Source: Pedobacter sp.
GTDB lineage: Bacteria > Bacteroidota > Bacteroidia > Sphingobacteriales > Sphingobacteriaceae
NCBI GenBank assembly: GCA_028287885.1
Contig: JAQBOT010000368.1
Location: forward strand, 1 to 16,593
Direction of reading: 5' to 3'
DNA length: 16,593 nucleotides
The notes beneath the pieces are model-generated. The model was not told where the DNA came from. It made no database searches and worked only from the letters and a program-made list of their open reading frames with translations. This document shows positions 7,495 through 14,134 of this stretch, piece after piece (position 1 is the stretch's first letter; the number at the start of each line of letters is the position of its first letter). The translations under genes were made by a program, and so were the position numbers.

Positions 7495-8520
7495 ATGACT
7501 GCAATAAATATTATTAAAGACCTCAAAGCCAGAAAATTCAAGCCAGTTTATCTTTTACACGGTGAAGAACCGTATTACATTGATCAGGTCATTGACTACC
7601 TGGAAGATCACGTGTTGACTGATATGGAGAAGGGGTTTAATCTGACTGTACTATACGGAAAGGATACAGATATGTCTACGATCTTGAATGCAGCCAAAAG
7701 ATATCCAATGATGTCTGATTATCAGGTGGTCATTGTGAAAGAAGCACAGGACCTTAAATGGGGTAAGGAGAGTGAAGGAAGCGGCAAAGAGGCAGACTAT
7801 CTTTTAAACTACTTTGAAAAGCCCTTGTCAAGTACAATTCTGGTTCTCGGCTACAAATATGCAAATTTTGACAAACGCAAAAAGATCTTCAAAGCAATAT
7901 CTAAGTCGGGGCTTGTGTTTCAGTCGGATGTGGTTCGTGATTACAAGCTTGCGCAATGGATAGAGGATCTGGTTGCAGACCGCGGATATAAAATTGCTCC
8001 TCAGGCTGCGGCAATGATGGCGGAGTATCTAGGTGCAGACCTGTCCAAAATTGCAAACGAGGTAGACAAGCTGCTGCTTAATATCACCAAAGCCACAACA
8101 ATTGACACCGATCTGGTGCAGAGAAATATTGGCATAAGTAAAGAGTATAACGTCTTTGAACTTCAAAAAGCAATTGTAACACGCAACAGTTTCAAGTGTA
8201 ATCAGATCATTAACTATTTTGCTGATAACCCGAAAAGTAATCCCATGGTTATGGTTCTCGCCAATCTAAACGCCTATTTCGCCAAGGTTCTTAAATATCA
8301 TTATCTGATTAATAAAAACGATGCAGCCAAGGAATTGGGTGTAAATCCGTTCTTTTTGAAAGACTATGAAATGGCGGCAAGAAACTACAACATCAATAAA
8401 ACTTTCGATATTATTAGCCTTCTTCGAGAGTATGATTTGAAAAGTAAGGGAGTGGATAGCACAGGGAACACGACAGATGGTGAATTGCTTAAAGAACTTA
8501 TTTTCAAAATGACGCATTAA
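7495..8520 (+). CDS. holA: DNA polymerase III subunit delta
   Basis: This 341-residue clamp-loader delta subunit opens the beta sliding clamp as part of the gamma/tau complex during replication. The N-terminal signature PVYLLHGEEPYYIDQVIDYL (residues about 17-36) is characteristic, and the mid-region MMAEYLGADLSKIANEVDKLLL corresponds to the conserved helical lid region. The C-terminal collar-type helical domain (NPMVMVLANLNAYFAKVLKYHYL, then VNPFFLKDYEMAARNY) completes the usual three-domain layout. The length is normal and no intact Walker A is expected in delta. The ATG at 7495 is the first in frame and gives a standard N-terminus. The gene is divergent from the HsdR-N protein. A weak hairpin (AACGC...GCGTT, 8519-8537) follows the stop. 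Confidence 0.95.
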   Translation: MTAINIIKDLKARKFKPVYLLHGEEPYYIDQVIDYLEDHVLTDMEKGFNLTVLYGKDTDMSTILNAAKRYPMMSDYQVVIVKEAQDLKWGKESEGSGKEADYLLNYFEKPLSSTILVLGYKYANFDKRKKIFKAISKSGLVFQSDVVRDYKLAQWIEDLVADRGYKIAPQAAAMMAEYLGADLSKIANEVDKLLLNITKATTIDTDLVQRNIGISKEYNVFELQKAIVTRNSFKCNQIINYFADNPKSNPMVMVLANLNAYFAKVLKYHYLINKNDAAKELGVNPFFLKDYEMAARNYNINKTFDIISLLREYDLKSKGVDSTGNTTDGELLKELIFKMTH

Positions 8521-8610
8521 CGCGTATTTCCTGCGTTTTAAACGTTAGGTCATTGCTTATTGTAACTGTAAAGTTATATGCTGAGAAGGCTTTCAGATGG
8601 TTGTTTCACT

Positions 8611-8618
8611 TATATTTA
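8611..8618 (+). promoter_or_regulatory. Possible -7 box for the metzincin-like protease gene
   Basis: TATATTTA differs from TAnnTTTG only in the last base and ends 24 nt before the ATG at 8643. Its location between the upstream frame start (8553) and the ATG at 8643 supports the downstream start. No firm -33 element was found. Confidence 0.25.
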
Positions 8619-8642
8619 CGGCCTAAGAAACAACTAATTTAC

Positions 8643-11204
8643 ATGAATAGAATTCTACTTTTTTCTCTTCTGGCTGTTGCAGGGGTGTCGGTTGCCCAAG
8701 CTCAGAACAGACCTACCACGCTGCCCGACAAGGCAGATACAACGAAAAGATTGCCGGGAGCTATAGTTGGCGCCAAGAAAGCGGAGCCAAAGCCTTATGC
8801 TACCGTGATCACACCGAAGGCGATCACCCGCAAGGGAATGATCACCACACATTCTTTAGATGATAAATTTTTCTTCGAGATTGCTGATTCGACTTTAGGA
8901 AGAGATATTCTTGTTGTAAGTCGGATTTCAAAGGCTGGAGCTGAGGTCAGATCTGCTTCCGGATATGCCGGAGATCAGATTGGAAGTAGTGTTATTCGTT
9001 TTGAAAAAGGACCGAACAACAGGATCTTCATGCGTAAAGTTTCATTTAGAACTTACGGTCCTGACAGTACTACAGCAATGTATCAGTCATTAAGAAATTC
9101 GAACATACAAGCCATTGCAGCAGCATTTCCTATTGCGGCATACTCGCCTGATAAAAAAGGCAGTGTAGTTGATATGACGGAATATATCAATTCGGATAAT
9201 GATATTTTTAACTTCAGTTCTCCGGCAGCAAAGACACGTTTCAGACTAGGCTCACAGCAGACCGATCGAAGTTATATACAGGCAGTACGCAGCTTTCCGA
9301 TGAACGTAGAGATCAATACGGTTAAAACATACACCTTGGCTGCGGCACCTTCGCCATTTGGTGCTTCCTCACCAGGGTCGATGGCTGCTAACATTCCTTC
9401 CGGTTTCTCGACCGTTGAATTGAACACCTCCCTGGTTATTCTTCCAAAAGTACCGATGAAGCCTCGTTTCTTCGATCCACGTGTGGGCTACTTTGCAGTA
9501 GGTTATACGGATTTTGATTTAAACCCACAGGGTGTAAAAGAAGTAGAGCTTATCAAACGTTGGAGATTGGAGCCAAAGCCTGCAGATATGGCCAAGTATA
9601 AACGTGGTGAACTGGTTGAGCCTAAGAAACCGATTGTGTTCTACATTGATCCGGCGACTCCAAAGAAGTGGATCCCGTATTTGAAGGCAGGTGTTAGCGA
9701 CTGGGCTAAAGCTTTTGAACAGGCTGGATTTAAAAATGCGATACTGGCGAAAGAAGCGCCAACAGCCAAACAAGATTCTACATGGAGTTTAGATGATGCA
9801 ACACACTCGGCTATTGTCTATAAGCCTTCAGAAATCTCCAATGCCAGCGGACCAAGTACTGCGGATCCACGAAGCGGTGAAATTATGGAGAGCCACATCA
9901 ACTGGTACCACAACGTTATGAAGCTTGTACACGATTGGTACATGATCCAAACTGCTGCGGTAGATCCGAGAGCACGCAAGATGGAATTTAGTGATGAACT
10001 TATGGGTGATTTAATCCGCTTTGTTTCTTCTCATGAAGTCGGACATACTTTGGGTTTAAGACATAACTATGGTTCAAGCTCGACAGTTCCTGTTGAGAAG
10101 TTAAGAGATAAGGCATATGTTGAGGCGAATGGTCATACCCCATCTATTATGGATTATGCCCGTTTCAACTATGTTGCACAGCCAGAAGATCATATTACTA
10201 AAAAAGGACTTTACCCGCGTATTGGGGACTATGACCTTTGGGCAATCCAGTGGGGATATGGGCTAATGCCAGATGCAAAGACACCAACTGCGGAAATCCC
10301 TGCTTTGAATAAACTAACGGTAGAGAAGTTGAAAAACCACCGTCTTTGGTTCGGAACAGAAACTAATCCGGATGATCCACATTCTCAGAATGAAGATCTT
10401 GGGGACAATGCGATGCTCGCGAGCAGGTACGGCATAAAAAACTTGAAAGTTATCTTAGATAAACTACCTGAATGGAGCAAATCATCAAACGAAGGATATG
10501 AAGATCTGAATAACATGTATGGTCAGTTAACCAGCCAGTTCGGTAGATATATGGGCCATGTTGCAAAAAATGTTGGTGGCATCTATGAAACGCCGAAAAC
10601 AGTAGAGCAAACAGGTTTAGTTTACGAACGTACACCAGCAGCTACACAAAAAGAAGCCATGGCTTTCTTAAATCAAAATCTGTTTACCACGCCAAGCTGG
10701 TTGTTAAATAAGACCATCCTTGACAACACGGGTATAGATCCATTGGAAACTGTCAACAAGCTTCAGACACCGGTAGTGAACCGTTTGTTAAGCGTGTCAA
10801 CGTTAACCAAGCTGATCTCAGCCGAGGCGAGCGATGGTCAGTCTGCGTATAAAATAACTGACTTCTTTGCTGACATGCAAGGCTCTGTTTTTTCAGAACT
10901 TAAAGCAAATCAGCCAATCGATGTTTATCGCCGTAACTTACAGAAAGCTTACGTAGAGAAGTTAATTTCTATTGTTAAACCAGGAACAGCTCAGGCTACT
11001 GCGATTACATTTGGTAGAGGTATGGGATTGCCTTCTACTGAACTTAGTGCCACACAGAGCGATGTGATCTCTGTTGTGAAAGCTCAATTGAGAGATTTGG
11101 ATACAGCAATTAAATCAGCTACTCCACAGTCTACAGGTTTGAGCAAATATCACCTACAGGATTTGTCAGATCGTATCCAAAATGCATTGGATCCAAAAGG
11201 ATAA
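8643..11204 (+). CDS. Exported zinc-dependent metalloprotease (DUF5117/DUF5118/DUF4953 family)
   Basis: This 853-residue protein begins with a clear signal peptide (MNRILLFSLLAVAGVSVAQAQ), so it is periplasmic, surface-bound or secreted. The order matches a Bacteroidota family: a DUF5118-like segment near residues 50-85, a DUF5117 region to about 290, then the DUF4953 catalytic domain. The extended zinc motif HEVGHTLGLRH is at residues 464-474 (His464, His468, His474, catalytic Glu465). It is followed about 38 residues later by SIMDYARFNY, a metzincin-type Met-turn, so the enzyme should be active; its substrates are unknown. The open frame reaches 8553, but the 30 extra residues would bury the signal peptide, so the ATG at 8643 is preferred. 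A strong terminator follows the stop, which indicates a monocistronic unit. No T9SS C-terminal sorting domain is evident. Confidence 0.9.
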   Translation: MNRILLFSLLAVAGVSVAQAQNRPTTLPDKADTTKRLPGAIVGAKKAEPKPYATVITPKAITRKGMITTHSLDDKFFFEIADSTLGRDILVVSRISKAGAEVRSASGYAGDQIGSSVIRFEKGPNNRIFMRKVSFRTYGPDSTTAMYQSLRNSNIQAIAAAFPIAAYSPDKKGSVVDMTEYINSDNDIFNFSSPAAKTRFRLGSQQTDRSYIQAVRSFPMNVEINTVKTYTLAAAPSPFGASSPGSMAANIPSGFSTVELNTSLVILPKVPMKPRFFDPRVGYFAVGYTDFDLNPQGVKEVELIKRWRLEPKPADMAKYKRGELVEPKKPIVFYIDPATPKKWIPYLKAGVSDWAKAFEQAGFKNAILAKEAPTAKQDSTWSLDDATHSAIVYKPSEISNASGPSTADPRSGEIMESHINWYHNVMKLVHDWYMIQTAAVDPRARKMEFSDELMGDLIRFVSSHEVGHTLGLRHNYGSSSTVPVEKLRDKAYVEANGHTPSIMDYARFNYVAQPEDHITKKGLYPRIGDYDLWAIQWGYGLMPDAKTPTAEIPALNKLTVEKLKNHRLWFGTETNPDDPHSQNEDLGDNAMLASRYGIKNLKVILDKLPEWSKSSNEGYEDLNNMYGQLTSQFGRYMGHVAKNVGGIYETPKTVEQTGLVYERTPAATQKEAMAFLNQNLFTTPSWLLNKTILDNTGIDPLETVNKLQTPVVNRLLSVSTLTKLISAEASDGQSAYKITDFFADMQGSVFSELKANQPIDVYRRNLQKAYVEKLISIVKPGTAQATAITFGRGMGLPSTELSATQSDVISVVKAQLRDLDTAIKSATPQSTGLSKYHLQDLSDRIQNALDPKG

Positions 11205-11225
11205 TTTGCCTTTGCATACTTTAAG

Positions 11226-11257
11226 AAGCATCCCTTTCGAGGGGTGCTTTTTTGTTT
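11226..11257 (+). terminator. Strong intrinsic terminator after the metzincin-like protease gene
   Basis: The arms AAGCATCCCT (11226-11235) and AGGGGTGCTT (11240-11249) form a 10-bp stem with one G-U pair around a TTCG loop. Six T residues follow (11248-11253, the first two inside the stem), then GTTT. The longer upstream frame of the EVE gene begins inside this hairpin, which argues for the later start. Confidence 0.9.
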
Positions 11258-11270
11258 GGCGGATATTCCA

Positions 11271-11278
11271 TTACTTTG
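11271..11278 (+). promoter_or_regulatory. Putative -7 box for the EVE-domain gene
   Basis: TTACTTTG differs by one base from TAnnTTTG and ends 4 nt before the ATG at 11283. A TTTG at 11251-11254, within the tail of the preceding terminator, lies 16 nt upstream and could act as a -33 element, although the spacing is a little short. Confidence 0.35.
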
Positions 11279-11282
11279 CGCT

Positions 11283-11687
11283 ATGAATTACTTTTTAGTG
11301 AAGTCGGAGCCTTTCAAATACAGTTGGGATAAGTTTAATGAAGATGGACGCACTGTTTGGGATGGTGTTCGCAACTATCAGGCAAGAAATAACTTGAAAG
11401 AAATGAAAGAAGGAGACCTTGTTTTATTTTACCATAGCAATGAAGGTAAGCATGTTGTGGGTATTGCAAAGGTGGTTAGGGAGTACTATCAGGATCCGAC
11501 AACAGACAATGAAAATTGGGTTGTTGTAGATCTTGCACCTGTAGAAACGCTGAAGACTCCAGTAAGCCTGGAGCAGATCAAAGCAGAAGAAAGTTTGAAG
11601 GATATAGGTCTGATCCGCCAGGGTAGATTGTCCGTAGTTCAATTAAAAAACACAGAATTTGACAAAATTCTCGAGATGAGCATGTAA
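11283..11687 (+). CDS. EVE domain-containing protein
   Basis: This 134-residue protein consists of a single EVE domain (PUA-like fold), related to thymocyte nuclear protein 1. The family binds nucleic acids and is associated with recognition of modified bases such as 5-methyl- or hydroxymethylcytosine. The N-terminus MNYFLVKSEPFKYSWDKF is the family hallmark. It is followed by WDGVRNYQARNNLKEMKEGD, then LVLFYHSNEGKHVVGIAKVV, and a late segment (GLIRQGRLSVVQL) matching the conserved RLSV motif. These conserved segments line the expected ligand pocket. The frame is open from 11244 but those codons lie in a terminator, so the start is the ATG at 11283. It stands alone with no restriction partner beside it. 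The domain call is firm; the ligand here is unknown. Confidence 0.92.
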   Translation: MNYFLVKSEPFKYSWDKFNEDGRTVWDGVRNYQARNNLKEMKEGDLVLFYHSNEGKHVVGIAKVVREYYQDPTTDNENWVVVDLAPVETLKTPVSLEQIKAEESLKDIGLIRQGRLSVVQLKNTEFDKILEMSM

Positions 11688-11700
11688 GCTTTTACAATGG

Positions 11701-11735
11701 TTTGACAAAGAACAAACAAATATGAGATAATTGTG
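11701..11735 (+). promoter_or_regulatory. Possible promoter for the unrecognised exported protein gene
   Basis: A -33-like TTTG at 11701-11704 and a -7-like TAATTGTG at 11728-11735 (one mismatch from TAnnTTTG) are 23 nt apart, within the usual Bacteroidota range. This would give a leader of about 28 nt before the ATG at 11768. Confidence 0.3.
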
Positions 11736-11767
11736 TTAATTGCATATATTAGGTAAAATTCTAACAT

Positions 11768-12334
11768 ATGAAAAAACTGCTGATCATTCTCCTTCCCATC
11801 ATAGTCTGTTTTTTCAACAATACTGCAAGCGCTCAAGTTAAGCCCTATTTAGCAGTCATCCATACGAATAACGAGACCTTCAAAGGACTCTTGTATAAAG
11901 CCTCGGCTGACAGCATTTGTATTAAGGATGAACAAAAAACTTTGTTCATCTGTGCCGCGGAGGTTAAAACCATCGAGATTAGATCGATCAACAAGAACTC
12001 TAAATACAGAAGATACTCAAATTATGATCCTTACAACGACAGGTTCGTTAAGGTTTCTAAGAAGATGGTACCAGTACGTAAGTGGGGAGAAAAAGATCCA
12101 ACCATTGAGGAAGAACTGAGTGGTAGAATCGTTACTGGCTTTTACAATGCTGCATTGAACGGAATTGCTTCCTCACTTAACCTGTTCGGCGGCAGTGTAA
12201 GCTTCATGGAAATTAACTACAACAAAGAAAATTATTATAAACAACTGGCTAATCTTAACTATCACTCGATAGAACACCAGTTGAACCCCGAATTAAACGA
12301 GAGTACCCAACAAGTTTTAGCTAAAGGGAATTAA
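11768..12334 (+). CDS. Exported protein of unknown function
   Basis: I do not recognise a family for this 188-residue protein. The N-terminus (MKKLLIILLPIIVCFFNNTASAQ) is a type I signal peptide with likely cleavage after ASA, so the mature protein is outside the cytoplasm. Residues about 30-75 (TNNETFKGLLYKASADSICI, then TLFICAAEVKTIEI) read as a beta-rich segment of the form 'effect of X on Y, stored at site, recorded as register', reminiscent of small Sm-like or barrel repeats seen in Bacteroidota envelope proteins; this is a weak analogy. A basic, Tyr-rich stretch (SKYRRYSNYDPYNDRF) follows, then a Gly-containing patch (ALNGIASSLNLFGGSVSF) that could contact a membrane or be a buried helix. 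The gene ends 14 bp inside the convergent antiporter gene. Confidence 0.7.
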   Translation: MKKLLIILLPIIVCFFNNTASAQVKPYLAVIHTNNETFKGLLYKASADSICIKDEQKTLFICAAEVKTIEIRSINKNSKYRRYSNYDPYNDRFVKVSKKMVPVRKWGEKDPTIEEELSGRIVTGFYNAALNGIASSLNLFGGSVSFMEINYNKENYYKQLANLNYHSIEHQLNPELNESTQQVLAKGN

Positions 12335-13520
12335 GTTCCTGCTTCTCTGGAATATGTTTTTTGGAGAGAAGCAAACCAATGCTCATAAACAGGCTTGAAC
12401 CGAGAACAACCATAAACATAAAGGATGTTCCAATCTGCGGTATTTTAAGCGGCTCAGGAAGATTATAATAAAGAAGTATACTCACCAATCCTCGTGGAGC
12501 TATGAAGAGCTCAGCACCACTATTTTCCTTTTGGAATATATTCAAATATACCCATCGTACGCCAAAAATAGTGATCAGGATAAATAATCCATTCAAAAGA
12601 ATGTTCAGGTTGTTTAGTTCATAAACATTCATCGTAAACCCAAAGATTACAAAAAAGAAGGTACGGACGATAAAAGCACTCTCTGCAGACAACTGATATA
12701 ATTGGGTAAGGTCGTTTGAAAGGTTTTTATAGATAAAGATCGTTCTAAAATAAGCGTAGTTTATGGTGTCAGCATTATTGAGGAACAATCCGAAGGATAA
12801 GATCAGGACCAATGAAGATAGGTGATGCGATTGACCGATGGCATAGACCATGATCAATATGGAAATGATCAGGAAGAATTTAATGTGGTGGATTATTCGG
12901 CCCATCAAATACAACAACAGGATACACGAAACTGCCGAGAAGAAGATAATCAAGCTTGTACTTAAGGCCAGGCCAGTAAAAGAAGAAATTGAAATTGTTG
13001 AATTGGTGATACAGAAGTTAAAAAGGATAATTCCTAGTATGTCCGAAAACGAAGATTCATAGATAATAAATTCTCTGCTGTGTCCTCTTAAGGCGCCAGC
13101 CGAGGGTATAGCGATTGCCGAACTCACTACACTAAAGGGAATAGAATTACAGAAACAGGTGTAAACAGCTGCGCCTGTGATCCTGTAAATAATAAAGGTA
13201 AGTATGGATACGGTAGTCACTAAAATGAATAGAGCAGACAAGAAAGCTCCTTTGATCAGCTTGTTCTTTGTCTTTTCATACTTTAATTCGAGGGAGCCCT
13301 CGAAAACTATAAGAATCAGTCCGACTGTTCCAAGTGTTGGCAGGATGGTTAAGAAGTTGAAGGTCTCATAATGCATCCGATCAACAAAGTACCTGATTCC
13401 GATGCCAAGAAGTAAAAGTAACAATACAGATGGTAGCTTGGTCTTACTCGCTACCAGGTCAAACAAATAAGAAAAAATGACCAGCCCGCTTAATATTATC
13501 AATATCGTGTATGTGGTCAT
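12321..13520 (-). CDS. Cation:proton antiporter (CPA family)
   Basis: This 399-residue, very hydrophobic protein has about 12 predicted membrane segments and resembles Na+(K+)/H+ antiporters of the CPA superfamily; it would sit in the inner membrane and exchange monovalent cations for protons. Visible landmarks are the TM1 LVIFSYLFDLVASKTKLPSV, the TM3 segment GLILIVFEGSLEL, and the late RGLVS motif (R343) shared by CPA1 members. At the core ion-binding site, where CPA1 proteins usually have Asn-Asp, this protein has ESSFSD, that is Ser159-Asp160, so the Asp is kept and the Asn is replaced. No cytoplasmic TrkA-type tail is present. The ATG lies 15 bp after the thioesterase stop on the same strand, so the two are probably co-transcribed. 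The 3' end overlaps the upstream exported-protein gene by 14 bp. The ion specificity is not readable. Confidence 0.83.
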   Translation of the reverse strand: MTTYTILIILSGLVIFSYLFDLVASKTKLPSVLLLLLLGIGIRYFVDRMHYETFNFLTILPTLGTVGLILIVFEGSLELKYEKTKNKLIKGAFLSALFILVTTVSILTFIIYRITGAAVYTCFCNSIPFSVVSSAIAIPSAGALRGHSREFIIYESSFSDILGIILFNFCITNSTISISSFTGLALSTSLIIFFSAVSCILLLYLMGRIIHHIKFFLIISILIMVYAIGQSHHLSSLVLILSFGLFLNNADTINYAYFRTIFIYKNLSNDLTQLYQLSAESAFIVRTFFFVIFGFTMNVYELNNLNILLNGLFILITIFGVRWVYLNIFQKENSGAELFIAPRGLVSILLYYNLPEPLKIPQIGTSFMFMVVLGSSLFMSIGLLLSKKHIPEKQELNSL

Positions 13521-13535
13521 ATATTTTATCCGGAT

Positions 13536-14057
13536 TTACTCTTTAAAAAATAAAGCTTTCAGCTCACTTGCGTCATGCGGCTGCATCTTTCCCGCGAGAA
13601 TCAATCTTAGCTGTCTGCGCCTAAGCGCACCGGCATACAATTCTTTTTCATCATCTGATTCTGGCAGAAGCTCTGGCACCGGAATCGTTCTGCCACTTTG
13701 ATCAACGGCAACAAAAGTGTAGTAAGCCTCATTGGACTTTGCCCTACTACCGGATGGAATATTTTCTGCCCAAACGTCAAGCCGCACCTCTACAGAGGTA
13801 TGAAACGCCCGAGTTACCTTTGCTTCAATTGTAATTACATCACCTAATTTTATGGGTTGTTTAAACGAAACATTGTCTACAGATGCCGTAACAACAATGC
13901 GATTGCAATGTTTTTGTGCCGAGATCGCTGCCGCTATGTCCATCCAATGCAACAACCGTCCGCCCATCAAATTGTTTAAGGTATTGGTGTCGTTTGGTAA
14001 TACCAGTTCATTCATGATCGTGAATGACTCTCTTGGGATCTTCGTTTTCGTACTCAT
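13536..14057 (-). CDS. Acyl-CoA thioesterase (hotdog fold, YciA/ACOT type)
   Basis: This 173-residue cytoplasmic hotdog-fold protein is expected to hydrolyse acyl-CoA to free acid and CoA. The family block NDTNTLNNLMGGRLLHWMDIAAA (residues about 23-45) contains the conserved hotdog helix with its MDIAAA motif, and the second strand region VTASVDNVSFKQPIKLGDVI matches the ACOT/YciA signature. A C-terminal Arg- and Lys-rich tail follows. The longer frame begins at an ATG at 14093, but a perfect TACTTTTG promoter-like box lies between that codon and the ATG at 14057, and the shorter form starts MSTKTKIPRESFTIMNEL like relatives, so 14057 is preferred. It is the first gene of a likely pair with the antiporter and is divergent from the amylase gene. 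The substrate chain length is not predictable. Confidence 0.9.
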   Translation of the reverse strand: MSTKTKIPRESFTIMNELVLPNDTNTLNNLMGGRLLHWMDIAAAISAQKHCNRIVVTASVDNVSFKQPIKLGDVITIEAKVTRAFHTSVEVRLDVWAENIPSGSRAKSNEAYYTFVAVDQSGRTIPVPELLPESDDEKELYAGALRRRQLRLILAGKMQPHDASELKALFFKE

Positions 14058-14065
14058 ATTCCTGG

Positions 14066-14073
14066 CAAAAGTA
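14066..14073 (-). promoter_or_regulatory. Putative -7 box for the thioesterase-antiporter pair
   Basis: The minus strand reads TACTTTTG, an exact TAnnTTTG match, ending 8 nt before the ATG at 14057. It would yield a very short leader and excludes the upstream ATG at 14093 from the main transcript. No -33 box was recognised. Confidence 0.45.
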
Positions 14074-14134
14074 AACAAAATGTGACACTTCATGTTATTG
14101 TTTTCGTCCGACTAAATTCCGAACCCAAAAAAGA

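Noticed and set aside
8519..8544. Terminator after holA
   Set aside because: The AACGC/GCGTT stem is only 5 bp with a 9-nt loop, and only three T residues follow; too weak to list.
8553..8642. 30-residue N-terminal extension of the metzincin-like protease
   Set aside because: It would place the signal peptide internally, and a -7-like box lies inside it; the ATG at 8643 gives a normal exported protein.
11244..11282. Upstream start of the EVE gene
   Set aside because: These codons fall in the preceding terminator stem and tail, and EVE proteins begin directly at MNY(F/W)LVKSEP.
14058..14093. Upstream ATG of the thioesterase
   Set aside because: A perfect TACTTTTG box sits between it and the ATG at 14057, and the added residues have no counterpart in the family.
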